In this document: positions 34,586 through 43,871 of the stretch, piece after piece | How the letters are laid out: each line of letters opens with the position of its first letter | How positions within the stretch are numbered: the stretch's first letter is position 1 | Assembly (NCBI GenBank): GCA_038889235.1 | Contig: JAWAHN010000001.1 | Span: 280,403 to 344,402, forward strand | Length of the DNA: 64,000 nucleotides | Direction: 5' to 3' | DNA from: Candidatus Jordarchaeales archaeon | Lineage (GTDB): Archaea > Asgardarchaeota > Jordiarchaeia > Jordiarchaeales > Freyrarchaeaceae | The notes under the pieces: generated by a model | Database searches by the model: none | Told to the model about the DNA's origin: nothing | The model's input: only the letters and a program-made list of their open reading frames with translations | Translations under genes and position numbers: made by a program

Positions 34586-35603
34586 GGTTTCGCTCAAAAT
34601 ACTGAGGAGGCTTAGAAAGCTTATTGGCGTTTCGAGAATTACGAACATGCATTTTGCCTTGGCTCTTTCTATAAGTCTGGAAAAGCTTGGAGTCATCGAC
34701 TTTCTAAGGGAGCCAAGAAGTGTAGATGACGTCGCGTCGTTCATAGGGAACGTGAAGAGAGTGGATCTGTTAAGAAAGTTAATGAGTGTGCTTGAAGATG
34801 AAGGTGTGCTCGAGAGGGTTGATGAGCGCTATAAGGTTGACATGGCTCGGTTAGAGGTGCTTAAGGAGATGAGGGTTAAAAACCAGTATTTCAGGGATTT
34901 TGAGCCTTTAACTTCTGGGTTCGAGAGGGTAATGTATGAAGTGATGTTGGACGTGCTTAGGGGAAAGGAGTTTGACTTCGTATCTCCTGAAGTTGCAACA
35001 GTATTCTACTTCCAGAACGCCAGCCCACTGTACGCTTTCGGGAGAGAAATGTTGCTTGAGCTCGGCGGTGGAAAGAAACTTAAGGGAAGCAGAATTCTAG
35101 ATTTGGGCTGCGGCTTCGGAGCTGAACCGATAACCATACTGAACTACCTCGACTTCGACTGTCACCTGATATGCGCAGACTTTTTCCCAAACGTGGTTGA
35201 CGAGTGCATGCACACCATGGTGAAAGTTAACGGGCAGAATAAGCCACTTAAGGAACTGGAAAACGTCGAGTTTGTGATACTCGACCCGTCAATGGAGAAG
35301 AATTTCCCCATACCGGACGAACATGTAGACGCTGTCTTTTGCTTCGCGCTTCTCCACTGGAGTAAGCACCCAGACAAGATACTAAAGGAGTGCGCAAGGG
35401 TGCTAAAGAAAGGCGGGAAACTCATGGTGGTAACTCAGTTGAAGAAGGATGGTAGCCGGGTTACAGCAGCGGACGTAGCGCTTAAACTAATGGGGGGAAA
35501 CAAGTATTACACGAGAGGGGAAATGGAGAAATTCCTGCTGGAAGCCGGTTTCAAAGACTACACGATCTTCCTATCGCACATGATAGTAGCTGAAAAAGCA
35601 TGA
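34563..35603 (+). CDS. SAM-dependent methyltransferase (paralogue of 654-1691)
   Basis: The 346-residue protein has the same layout as its paralogue: a winged-helix-like N-terminal part (EPRSVDDVASFIGNVKRVDLL), FVSPEVATVFYFQ, and motif I ILDLGCGFGAEPITIL. LICADFFPNVVDECMH and VDAVFCFALLHWSKHPDKILKECARVLKKGGKLMVVTQ follow. Unlike its paralogue (SFDQFQWSHKP) it keeps the FALLHW post-motif form. GTG 34563 has GGAGAGGGGG upstream. The substrate is unknown. It follows a hypothetical gene with overlap. Confidence 0.8.
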   Translation: MSLEGKVKVSLKILRRLRKLIGVSRITNMHFALALSISLEKLGVIDFLREPRSVDDVASFIGNVKRVDLLRKLMSVLEDEGVLERVDERYKVDMARLEVLKEMRVKNQYFRDFEPLTSGFERVMYEVMLDVLRGKEFDFVSPEVATVFYFQNASPLYAFGREMLLELGGGKKLKGSRILDLGCGFGAEPITILNYLDFDCHLICADFFPNVVDECMHTMVKVNGQNKPLKELENVEFVILDPSMEKNFPIPDEHVDAVFCFALLHWSKHPDKILKECARVLKKGGKLMVVTQLKKDGSRVTAADVALKLMGGNKYYTRGEMEKFLLEAGFKDYTIFLSHMIVAEKA

Positions 35604-36108
35604 ATAACCACATTCAACGAGCCGCACTCTCCATCATTCACACTCCGCTAAAAACTGGGGTTTACAGTGGCGTGAAGTCATTGCCAAATGTTAAAGGATG
35701 GTTAACACGGTTAATCTATGAAAGCTGAACATTAAAATTAAAAAAATTAAGTTTTGAATGATGGAAAAGCAGTGTAAACACTGACTGCCTTCCCCACCGT
35801 TCACTTGGGAGGGAAAATATACGTGCCTCACTGTGAACGAGGTGAGTGAGCACTATGGTGCCAGTGATAGCAGTAAAGCTTGAGAGGTGCCTTGAGGGTT
35901 TAACTGAACTTTACCAGCACGCTGCCGTAGAGTTACAGTCTTAAACTGTGGCCTCATAAGAGAGCAGTTTTTCACCGGAGCCCTTTTTACTCATTATAGC
36001 GCTTTACTTTTATCATAGTAACTGAGCAGTAACATCCCTGTCTCTGAAAGAGAGGTTTGGCTTTTAGCCAGATTTAATGTTTTACTAACTTTACAGTCAA
36101 ACCCGGCT
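35604..36108. other. Intergenic region, no supported gene
   Basis: This 505-bp stretch separates a rightward and a leftward gene, so it should contain two 3' ends. Short fragments such as LERCLEGLTELYQHAAVELQS (35870-35940) read like protein debris but match no family I recognise. No clear hairpin followed by T-run was seen. Confidence 0.35.
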
Positions 36109-38280
36109 TTATACTTTGAATTTCACAGGTGGTGACCAGCCGGTGCAACACGTTGTCTTCGCTTGGTCTAGACTGCGTAAGCGTGAGCGGATGGCATAGG
36201 TCCCAGGAGAGAGATCGGTGATGGTGATGCGTAGATCGCGGATACCTTCTCGTATGGTTCTCCAGTCTCCGTCGCCCACTTGAAGTTGGACATCAAAGCC
36301 CACACCGTCAGGTGGAAGCAACGTACCTAGTTCTACTTCTACTTTGGCGCCTGTAATGGATACTATACGGTCAGGTATCTCTATGGTTCCCCGCATCCCG
36401 GAGACCATGTCACGGTATTCAAAGGTGCCGGCCCAAGGTATTTTTGTCCACCAAGTCTCTATGTAGTGTGAGCGCTTCCCTCTTATGAGCTGAGAGTCCC
36501 AAAGGTTTAAGCCGCTGGACTCGGTAACCGAGTGGTAATCTTCACCGACGTTGGTCCACTCGAAGCGGTCACCTATATTGCCCGTCACTCGCTCGGGTAT
36601 GAAGCCGTTATCTTGGATTATTATCTGGTGGGTGGGTGTTGGGTCAGGGGGGATAACTGGTAGTTCCAGCCATGAAAGATAGTCTGGTCCCGTATGGATA
36701 AAGGTATCCTTGCATTTTGGCGAGAACGACTGGTACATGGAACCTCTCAAAATGAGGGATGAAAGGAAAGAAAACAGTCTCCTACGAGAGTAAGCCTCGC
36801 CCTTTCGCTTGTAGGGACCACAGTGGATGGTTAGCCCAATGCGGTGGCCGGCCTTGAAGAGCATTGCTGTGGGCCAGATCTCGACGTCCACGGCCACGGG
36901 CACACCAGGAGTCAACCAATCGTTCCGTTTAAAGAGATAGAAAGGCTGATGAGGCTTAGAGCGCTCCGGGTCTAAAGCCCGCATGGACGCACGCAGCCAA
37001 CCACGGGTGACCGGTTCGTCGGGTGAGTCGGCGAAAACATAGCCAAAGCGCGTTTCACGCCCTTTTTCGTCGAAGTCGCGCACCTCGACTGTGAGATCTA
37101 CATCCTGGGAAAGTGTGGATATCCATAGGTGGGCGACTAATGGTCCTACTACGGCTATGTCTCGAGGTAAAGGTTCGGTTAAGAATGTAACCTGGCGGCT
37201 GCTCCCTGCCACCGGATCCTTGCGCCATTCTGCCTTCACGGAAGCGTTCTCGGTTGGTTCCTCAAATTTCAGAGTTCGGTCCCTGGCGTCCAGATACAGC
37301 TTAACCCACTGCGTATTCTCTAACGGCCAAGTATTCCCATAAACGTGAGTGAAAGTGTTTGACCCAGTGCGCAGGTGCACATCAACTGCTGGTTCCTTAT
37401 CGATGCCGGTGTCTACGCCCTTTAGGTAGTGGTCGAAGAATCTCAGCACCATGCGGTTGGCCCAAGGTTGGTAGGCAGAGCCCCAATGGGTTCCACTATA
37501 CAAGACTAACTTCTTCTTAGGGCTTCGTGCATGAACGAAGGCGTTAACGTTACCGCGGAGGTGTAAATCGGGATCTCCGAGGTTGCCCACTGAAAGCATA
37601 GGCACCTCGATGAGGTGGAGTGCGAGGATTCCTGGATTGTCGGGGCTTCGCCCGGACATGCCATATTCCCAGATCTCGTCGAAGTAAGGATGAGTGAGTA
37701 GCATTTTCAGGTATTTCTTAGCAACAAAGGGGTTGTTAGCGATTAGTTGCAACATAACCCCGAAGAGGAAGCCGAACCTAGAAAGGATTCCGCCCCTGTA
37801 AGCGATATCCCTGTACGGGTCGGTGAGACCCTCCCAAGGAACAATGGCCTTTAGGTGTGGGGGATGTAATCCAGCTACCCAGTACTGGGACATGGCATAC
37901 CAAGAAATGCCAAACAGCCCGACGTTGCCGTTGCTCCACGGTTGGCTGGCCGCCCACTCGATAGCATCATAATAATCTCGGATCTCTTGGAAGTCTAGGG
38001 CACCTGTGCACCCCTGCGAGCCCCCATAGCCACTGGTATTAAAAGAGATATACACATATCCTCGCGGCACCCAGTAGTCTGGATTAGCCTGCTCAAATTG
38101 CTGAAATCTCGTTTTCACGCCCCCGTTATCATCAACGCCGGGCAGTACATTAAGGTAGCGCGGATAGGGAGCCTCAGCCATGATCACTGGAAATTTTCCT
38201 GGTGCATTAGGGCGGAAAATATCCCCACGCAGTTTCCTCCCATCTCGCACGGGGATTTCCACATTCTTTTCAAAAATCAC
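36109..38280 (-). CDS. CocE/NonD-type hydrolase with C-terminal cupredoxin-like and FN3-like domains
   Basis: The protein has 723 residues. An alpha/beta-hydrolase (Xaa-Pro dipeptidyl-peptidase/CocE) core spans 1-300, with nucleophile elbow GLFGISWYAM (Ser126), an Asp candidate in LGDPDLHLRGN and His in SGTHWGSAY. The X-Pro C-terminal jelly roll covers about 320-545. A cupredoxin-like domain (551-635) keeps EDYHSV but lacks the Cys and second His ligands (EYRDMVSGM in place of xxCxxHxxM), so copper binding is doubtful. A final FN3-like module follows. The frame continues upstream without ATG/GTG/TTG for about 55 codons, and its last part (RPDDGRYDYGLSQPVYD) looks coding; the true start may use a rare codon. 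Peptide or ester hydrolysis is the family role. Confidence 0.8.
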   Translation of the reverse strand: MIFEKNVEIPVRDGRKLRGDIFRPNAPGKFPVIMAEAPYPRYLNVLPGVDDNGGVKTRFQQFEQANPDYWVPRGYVYISFNTSGYGGSQGCTGALDFQEIRDYYDAIEWAASQPWSNGNVGLFGISWYAMSQYWVAGLHPPHLKAIVPWEGLTDPYRDIAYRGGILSRFGFLFGVMLQLIANNPFVAKKYLKMLLTHPYFDEIWEYGMSGRSPDNPGILALHLIEVPMLSVGNLGDPDLHLRGNVNAFVHARSPKKKLVLYSGTHWGSAYQPWANRMVLRFFDHYLKGVDTGIDKEPAVDVHLRTGSNTFTHVYGNTWPLENTQWVKLYLDARDRTLKFEEPTENASVKAEWRKDPVAGSSRQVTFLTEPLPRDIAVVGPLVAHLWISTLSQDVDLTVEVRDFDEKGRETRFGYVFADSPDEPVTRGWLRASMRALDPERSKPHQPFYLFKRNDWLTPGVPVAVDVEIWPTAMLFKAGHRIGLTIHCGPYKRKGEAYSRRRLFSFLSSLILRGSMYQSFSPKCKDTFIHTGPDYLSWLELPVIPPDPTPTHQIIIQDNGFIPERVTGNIGDRFEWTNVGEDYHSVTESSGLNLWDSQLIRGKRSHYIETWWTKIPWAGTFEYRDMVSGMRGTIEIPDRIVSITGAKVEVELGTLLPPDGVGFDVQLQVGDGDWRTIREGIRDLRITITDLSPGTYAIRSRLRSLDQAKTTCCTGWSPPVKFKV

Positions 38281-39086
38281 GTCGTAAACTGGTTGGCTTA
38301 ACCCGTAATCATAGCGGCCGTCGTCTGGGCGTATGGAGAGAGGTGGGATAGAGGGGGAAGAAGGAAATCTGGCAGCAAGGAACCATTTGAGAAGCTTAAA
38401 AAAACGGCCACCACAAAAAAGACAGAATGTCTAATCCTAAACATAAAAGGCGTATCTTAACTGGACTGAAAGGGTATCCTTTGCGTTCTCCCCGCGATGC
38501 TTTCTTAAACATGCCTACCTCCCCCCGACAAAGCGCTCTCTTCCCTCCTTCCACACTTGAAATAAATTTGCACTACCCTCACTATTATATTTCTTTCGAC
38601 TCTTAGGAGGATCCTGTATCTACGTAAGCACATACAGCAAATTGTTTTTGAGAGTGGAGTATGTTTCTCATGTTTTTAATTTGTTCAGTGAAAAACGAAT
38701 CAAACAAGTTCAATATATGATTCGTTAAGGAAGCCATTTAACTTGAAGGAGTAGGCGTGTGTTTTTAAGGCAGAGCCGCGGCGAGTTACTAAGTAGCCCG
38801 GCATTGACGAGTTGCATTACAGCAGATTTTGTGGAATTGTTGCTTCAAGATTGCAGTGAGGAGGAGGGTTAAGGGGGCTTTCAGCGTAGCTGAGAAGTAA
38901 CGTAATTTGTAAGGCCAGCGAGCGATCTCTATGGTTTTTATGTCTGCAGTTAAAACTTGCTCGAACGGCTGAACAGGGGAGAGATTTGAGACATTATACG
39001 TTTAGCCACCGTGACGTTGCTGACAGCGATTATGTTTGAAAAACTATTTCATCTAAAAACTAAGTTTTTAAGTTGTAGATTGCAAG
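38281..39086. other. 800-bp intergenic region with an inverted repeat
   Basis: The first 180 bp may still encode the N-terminal extension of the hydrolase. The remainder shows no supported gene on either strand. An exact 9-bp inverted repeat lies at 38694-38726. Confidence 0.4.
38694..38726. repeat. 9-bp inverted repeat, 15-base spacer
   Basis: AACGAATCA (38694-38702) and TGATTCGTT (38718-38726) are perfect reverse complements around an AT-rich spacer (AACAAGTTCAATATA). It could be an operator or a weak hairpin; no gene start is close (nearest is over 350 bp away). Confidence 0.5.
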
Positions 39087-39668
39087 TCAGTTGAAGTACT
39101 TTTCGAGTTCGCCCTCTTTTTCAAGCTGGCGGAGCCAGTTTATTCTTCCAACGCGATACCTTTCCCCCATTCCAGAGATTATTTCCAGTACTTCTTTAGC
39201 CGACTCGTCCGGCGTTTTTAGCGTGGTGTCTACTTCGTAAACTTTCTCCCATCCGTATGCTTCGACAGCGTCGTAAGTGCACACCCCCAGTATTTCGGCT
39301 TGCACGTTTTCGCGGATCTTATTTTCGCTCCACCCTCTTTCGGCGAGCCGCCTCCACAACTCCCTTGGGTGCGTTCTCAAAACGACGGCTTCTTCAACCC
39401 AGTCATCCGGCATCACGTCGGCATAGTGTCCCTCAACAATAAGCCGGCCTCCGGCGTCGACCGCTAGGCGCTCTACTTCGGGCACCAGCTTCTCCACGTC
39501 GGCAATAAGGCTGCCCCTCTCCTCGTCGACTCCGAGAAAAAGTCCTTTCTCTTTGACGAGGTCGCCTAGGCTAACCCACCTAACCCCTGTCATCCTGGAA
39601 ACTATGCTGGCAAGCGTGGTTTTCCCCGTCCCCGGTGTGCCGCTGATCACTATTAGCTGTATTTCCAT
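39087..39668 (-). CDS. AK6/Fap7-type adenylate kinase
   Basis: The 193-residue protein starts MEIQLIVISGTPGTGKTTLAS with a complete P-loop, then RWVSLGDLVKEKGLF. VEGHYADVMPDDWVEEAVVLRTHP is followed by RGWSENKIRENVQAEILGVCTYDAVEAYG, the signature of AK6 (Fap7/hCINAP) enzymes. These are nucleoside monophosphate kinases that, in archaea and eukaryotes, also assist small-subunit ribosome maturation with uS11. It is not a match to O-phosphoseryl-tRNA(Sec) kinase. The C-terminal YRVGRINWLRQLEKEGELEKYF is an archaeal extension. Confidence 0.85.
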   Translation of the reverse strand: MEIQLIVISGTPGTGKTTLASIVSRMTGVRWVSLGDLVKEKGLFLGVDEERGSLIADVEKLVPEVERLAVDAGGRLIVEGHYADVMPDDWVEEAVVLRTHPRELWRRLAERGWSENKIRENVQAEILGVCTYDAVEAYGWEKVYEVDTTLKTPDESAKEVLEIISGMGERYRVGRINWLRQLEKEGELEKYFN

Positions 39669-39804
39669 GTTAGTAGGCCTCCCGCCAGCGGGTGTGCCGA
39701 CAAGGAGTATGCACGATTATAAATGTTCTTCTCCTGGTGAAAAGATTTAAGGGATGTCTTACTCTTCTTATAAGGAGGTTTGTTTTGCGCGGGGAGGTGG
39801 ATGT

Positions 39805-41691
39805 TTGAATAGTTTCCTGAAAGAATTCTTCAATGTTATCGTTAAAGTGGTTGATGGGTTTTCTGACGAAGGTTATCGCTCCTTTGCTGTCTCTCTCCTG
39901 GTGTCAACCCTTATGCGGAGCGAGGTTGATGCTGCAGTTTTCCCTATGAGTGAGGTTGTGAGCTTAGTTGAAAGGGTGCCTAAGAGGGAGGTTAAAGCGT
40001 TACTTTTAGGGGAGTGTGGTTTGAGGTTTGCGAAGATGGGAAGGTTGGATGAGGCGGAGGAGGCTTTTAGGAGGGCTTTGGAGAACTTGAAAGAGGCTGG
40101 AGAGGAGGCGGTTAGGGAGGTTTTTTCTAGAGTGGCTGTGAGAGTGGCTGAGGCCGCTGTTATCGGCAGGCGGAGGACGCTCTTAGACTTGATTTTCGAG
40201 GGGCTGCCTTACGCTGATGCTTTTAGTAGGGCTGTGGCTGTGGGCGCAGTCGCTGTTAGCTTGTGTGCTTTGAGGAGCGGCGAGCTTGAAGGAGCACTCA
40301 ACATGTTTCTTGAGGCAATAAAGATGCTCGCAACTCCAAGTAAATGTGTTAGGGTGCTTGTTGAGGTTGCAGGGTACCTCGCGAAGATGGGTGAGCAAGG
40401 ATGGGGGAGGGAGCTTTTGAGTGAGGCGCTTAAATGGGCTAGGAGGGGGGCCCGGGACGAGAGAGACATGCTCTTGATGAAAGTTGCCAGAGGATTTTTA
40501 CGGGTTGCTGAGGCCACCAGCTCTGTTGAAGATGTCGAGAGGGCGTGGACTGTTGCTTCAGAGATCGAGGACACTTACAGGAGGGCGTGGGTTGAAAACG
40601 ACGCCGTTACCATGCTGGTTAGAATGCGTGGCGACGGAAATGAAAAAGTGATGAAGGCAAGAGCCCTAGCCGAGAGGATAGTTGAGAAGACTGTTAGAGC
40701 ATGGGCTATGCGGGAAATTGCAGCCTCATTGCTGGGGCAGGGGCTTGTTGAAGACGCCGTGAAGCTCCTCAGTGAGGCTGCTGAAATAGCGAGGGGTATA
40801 CTTTCAGACAAGGACAGGCTGCCCGTCCTCAAAGACATCGTTATAGACCTTGCCAGAATAGGGGGAAGCACGGGCAACGAGAAGTTTATAGAGGAAGCTT
40901 TGGAGCTTAGTGGTGAGGTCAGAGGTGATGCGAGGTATTACTCGTTTGCGCTTCAGAAGATAGCTGTTGAAATGCTCAAAGCCAGGGAGATAAGCGCTGA
41001 GCAGATGGCGAAGGTGATCAAAGTTTTGGAGGGAGCGGAGCCGAGCTTCCAAGAGCTTGCAATGTGTGAGCTGCTGGAGCTCGTTGAGACGAAAGGGGGC
41101 GAGGTCGACGAGGTTTTCGACGTTATTTTAGAGTGGGCCGAAAGTGTTAAGGACCCGTTTTACAGGGCCTGTATAAAGGAGAGGGTTGCGGAGGGTCTCC
41201 TGAACTGTGGGAGAGTCGATAGGGCTGTAGCTCTTGTAAGGAAATTATGTGAAAGCGCAGACGAGCTGGAGGAGCCTATGCGCTCCTCCCTTCTGGGGGG
41301 TTGCGCCATAACGCTAGCCAGGATAGCTGCTATGGGGCGAAGAGAATTTTGGGGGGAGGCGTTAGCATGCCTAAGGAGGCAAGCCGAGGTAAGCCGTAGG
41401 ATCGACTGCACGATCCAAATAGTTGAAATGATGTTTAAGTCGGGGGAAAGTGAGGAGGCATGCAAACTTGTAGACGATGTGGAAAGAGAAGTGGATTCAC
41501 TCGAGAAACCCATTCCGAAGTACCTTCTAGGGAGGGAGCTTGCCCTCATACTCCTTGAGGCAGGATTCGCTCTTAAAAAGTGGAGTCTTGTTGAGAGAGC
41601 GGTGAGTCTCGTGCGGTGCGCTGAAGGGGTGGGCAAAAAAGCCGAGTTCCTTCAAGAGCTGCTCGAGAAAGCTGTTGAGAATTCACGCTGA
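39805..41691 (+). CDS. Large helical-repeat (TPR/HEAT-like) protein
   Basis: TTG 39805, immediately behind GGGGAGGTGG, gives about 628 residues. Repeated helix pairs of about 34-40 residues run through the whole length, for example CGLRFAKMGRLDEAEEAFRRALENLKEAG, IAASLLGQGLVEDAVKLLSEAAEIARG, and VAEGLLNCGRVDRAVALVRKLCESADELE. Such solenoids usually act as protein-binding scaffolds. No catalytic domain, signal or membrane span was found. It stands between AK6 (divergent) and the radical SAM gene; partners are unknown. Confidence 0.78.
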   Translation: MNSFLKEFFNVIVKVVDGFSDEGYRSFAVSLLVSTLMRSEVDAAVFPMSEVVSLVERVPKREVKALLLGECGLRFAKMGRLDEAEEAFRRALENLKEAGEEAVREVFSRVAVRVAEAAVIGRRRTLLDLIFEGLPYADAFSRAVAVGAVAVSLCALRSGELEGALNMFLEAIKMLATPSKCVRVLVEVAGYLAKMGEQGWGRELLSEALKWARRGARDERDMLLMKVARGFLRVAEATSSVEDVERAWTVASEIEDTYRRAWVENDAVTMLVRMRGDGNEKVMKARALAERIVEKTVRAWAMREIAASLLGQGLVEDAVKLLSEAAEIARGILSDKDRLPVLKDIVIDLARIGGSTGNEKFIEEALELSGEVRGDARYYSFALQKIAVEMLKAREISAEQMAKVIKVLEGAEPSFQELAMCELLELVETKGGEVDEVFDVILEWAESVKDPFYRACIKERVAEGLLNCGRVDRAVALVRKLCESADELEEPMRSSLLGGCAITLARIAAMGRREFWGEALACLRRQAEVSRRIDCTIQIVEMMFKSGESEEACKLVDDVEREVDSLEKPIPKYLLGRELALILLEAGFALKKWSLVERAVSLVRCAEGVGKKAEFLQELLEKAVENSR

Positions 41692-41799
41692 AAGTAGAGG
41701 ATTGTAAGGAAACTAAACACTTCGGGGGTTTAAGAAAGGCCAAAAGTACCCGGTAAATTTTATAATCGCATCGCCGTTTTTTCTAACTTTTAGAAGTGG

Positions 41800-43239
41800 A
41801 TGGAGGGGTGTTGGACGAGCGGTCTCACGAGTAGTGTTGAAGTTCTAAAGTCTACTCTTGATAACAGGTTTGTGAGGTTTATGCTTAGGAGGTTTGTTGG
41901 ATGGTGCGAGAAGGATGGAGCAAGAAGGTTAAGGGTTGCGTTAGAGCTGTTTTCTGGTGTGAGGAGGAGCGCTTGTTACACTTGCAGCCATCTCGTGAGG
42001 CCTATTGTGGAGTGGGCTATTAAGAAAGGGGGTGAAGCTTTCGGAGTATCGGACGATGAGTTGAGAAGGCGTTTCCGCAACGCTTACTGGTGCACTGGTT
42101 TGATGGATGTCATTTTGGGGATAGCTAAGTTCGGAGTCAGGAAACCGTTTGTCCCAGGAGCACCTTTCCTAGTCGTTTGGGATTACACTTACGCGTGCAA
42201 CTTGAAGTGCAAGCACTGTTATGCTTCTGCAGGTGTACCATTGGAGGACGAAATGAACTTTGAGGAGAAGCTGCGTGTTGCGAGAAGCTTGGCAAACGCC
42301 GGGGTTACCGCTATAGCGTTCTCCGGCGGTGAGCCGCTTATCAAAAAAGACATATTCACCTTGATGAAGGAGCTAAGGGATATGGGGGTCTTCGTCGCTG
42401 TCGCCACCAATGGTACGCTCATAACAAGGGAGATGGCGAGGATGCTGAAGGAGGCTGGAGTCGGCTTTGTTCAAGTGAGCCTTGACGGCAGCGCACCAGA
42501 AGTGCACGACAACTTCAGGGGCGTGACTGGAGCTTACGAGAAGGCGCTCCAAGGCATAAAGAACTGCATTGAGGAGGGATTGTTCGTCGAAGTTTCAACC
42601 ACAGCGACGAAAATTAACTACGGCGAGATAAGTAGGATCGCAGACCTCTGCGAGGAGCTAGGCGTAAACTGGTACATGGTGTTCAACTTCGTACCGACAG
42701 GGAGAGGACGCTTCATAATCGAGAACGATTTAACTCCAGACGAGAGAGAAGAGCTTCTAACATATCTTTGGAAGAGGATGCGTAAAGGAGGAAAAGTAGA
42801 GTACCTTTCAACGGCCCCACAGTTTGCCAGAGTGGCACTCCAGCAGGAAGGGGATGTGAAGAAGATACCGGGGCATTTCTACAATCCTGAGCTGTACGGG
42901 CAGTTAGAGAGCCTCGGCGAGTTCATAGGTGGGTGTGGAGCCGGACGCATGTACGCGGCCCTAAAGCCGAACGGACTGCTTCAGCCATGCGTCTTTATGC
43001 CACTCACCGTTGGCAACTTGAGAGAAGACTCCTTCGAGGAACTCTGGAGCGAACACCCAGTTTTCGAAACACTCAGGGATAGGGATAGGCTTAAGGAGAA
43101 CTGTAGGTCTTGCCCCTACAGAGATTACTGCGGCGGATGCAGGGCGAGAGCTTATGGTTACTTTGGCGACATAACAGCTCCAGACCCCGGATGCGTAAGG
43201 AACAAGGAATTCTTCGAAGCCGTCAGAAAGATGAACTAA
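41800..43239 (+). CDS. Radical SAM protein with SPASM domain and N-terminal helical extension
   Basis: The protein has 479 residues. After a 130-residue N-terminal part with its own Cys (ACYTCSH, YWCTGL), the radical SAM motif is YACNLKCKHCYASAG (CX3CX2C). GGEPL-type SGGEPLIKKDIF, ATNGTLITREMA and VSLDGSAPEVHD follow. The C-terminal SPASM region has GCGAGRMYAALKPNGLLQPC and CRSCPYRDYCGGCRARAYG. Relatives modify peptides or act in haem d1 or alternative haem synthesis (PqqE, NirJ, AhbC/D); no precursor peptide or haem gene is next to it, so the substrate is open. Confidence 0.85.
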   Translation: MEGCWTSGLTSSVEVLKSTLDNRFVRFMLRRFVGWCEKDGARRLRVALELFSGVRRSACYTCSHLVRPIVEWAIKKGGEAFGVSDDELRRRFRNAYWCTGLMDVILGIAKFGVRKPFVPGAPFLVVWDYTYACNLKCKHCYASAGVPLEDEMNFEEKLRVARSLANAGVTAIAFSGGEPLIKKDIFTLMKELRDMGVFVAVATNGTLITREMARMLKEAGVGFVQVSLDGSAPEVHDNFRGVTGAYEKALQGIKNCIEEGLFVEVSTTATKINYGEISRIADLCEELGVNWYMVFNFVPTGRGRFIIENDLTPDEREELLTYLWKRMRKGGKVEYLSTAPQFARVALQQEGDVKKIPGHFYNPELYGQLESLGEFIGGCGAGRMYAALKPNGLLQPCVFMPLTVGNLREDSFEELWSEHPVFETLRDRDRLKENCRSCPYRDYCGGCRARAYGYFGDITAPDPGCVRNKEFFEAVRKMN

Positions 43240-43871
43240 CCAATAGTTTGAGAATCTTTTCCTACTTTAAGTCGCCGAACATTTTTGAGGAAAAACCCCC
43301 GGGGACTGCAGCGACATTCCAAACAGGTTGGTGACACCTCCCATCTTTTAATGAATGAGGCTACAATAACCCTACTTTTATCTAGGCTTGGAGCAGAAGG
43401 GGGGGCGCATTAACAATGCGATGGCTCAGCTCTCAGTACTTCTGATTAACAACACTTAGAAAAGAGGTGTCAGCGAACTTAAATCATTGCCAGCCGAATA
43501 CTCGAATGGCTTCATGCTATCAGTTGTAGCACATACCACGCTTGTTGTGAATGCTGTGAGGAGACTGTATGCTGCCCCAGTAAGGATGAAAAATTAACCC
43601 TTAATTGGCATCTTTGCGCTTTTTTCGCTTAATTGAATGTGCAATTTTTGCGTTCCGGAAATCCCTAAGCCCCTCCCCCGGGAGAGCTGCAAAGGTGCTT
43701 TCTCGTTTCCCAACCCCCTCACTTTCGCTCCCCCCTTTGGGGGTTTTCGTGGATGGAAAAAGTTTTTCTAGCAGACATTACGGCTAGTTCCTTCAAATTC
43801 TCCTAGCACAACAGTCCCCCGGAATCTTCCAAGCGCTGGAATGGTTTAAGAAGGAGTGAAGGTGGTTTGTG
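43240..43871. other. Intergenic region with possible gene debris
   Basis: From about 43404 to 43597 the plus strand reads as a broken fragment (SELKSLPAEYSNGFMLSVVAHTTLV and NAVRRLYAAPVRMKN) with one stop inside; no family was recognised. A GC hairpin with T-run lies at 43731-43747. The last 100 bp should hold the MFS promoter. Confidence 0.35.
43731..43747 (+). terminator. Hairpin followed by TTTT
   Basis: CCCCC-TTT-GGGGG followed directly by TTTT resembles an intrinsic terminator on the plus strand. It lies about 490 bp after the radical SAM gene, so it may belong to a decayed or unseen transcript. A three-base loop is tight but allowed. Confidence 0.4.

Noticed and set aside
39087..39668. 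P-loop kinase as O-phosphoseryl-tRNA(Sec) kinase
   Set aside because: The RGWSENKIRENVQAEI block and overall length are those of AK6/Fap7, not PSTK.
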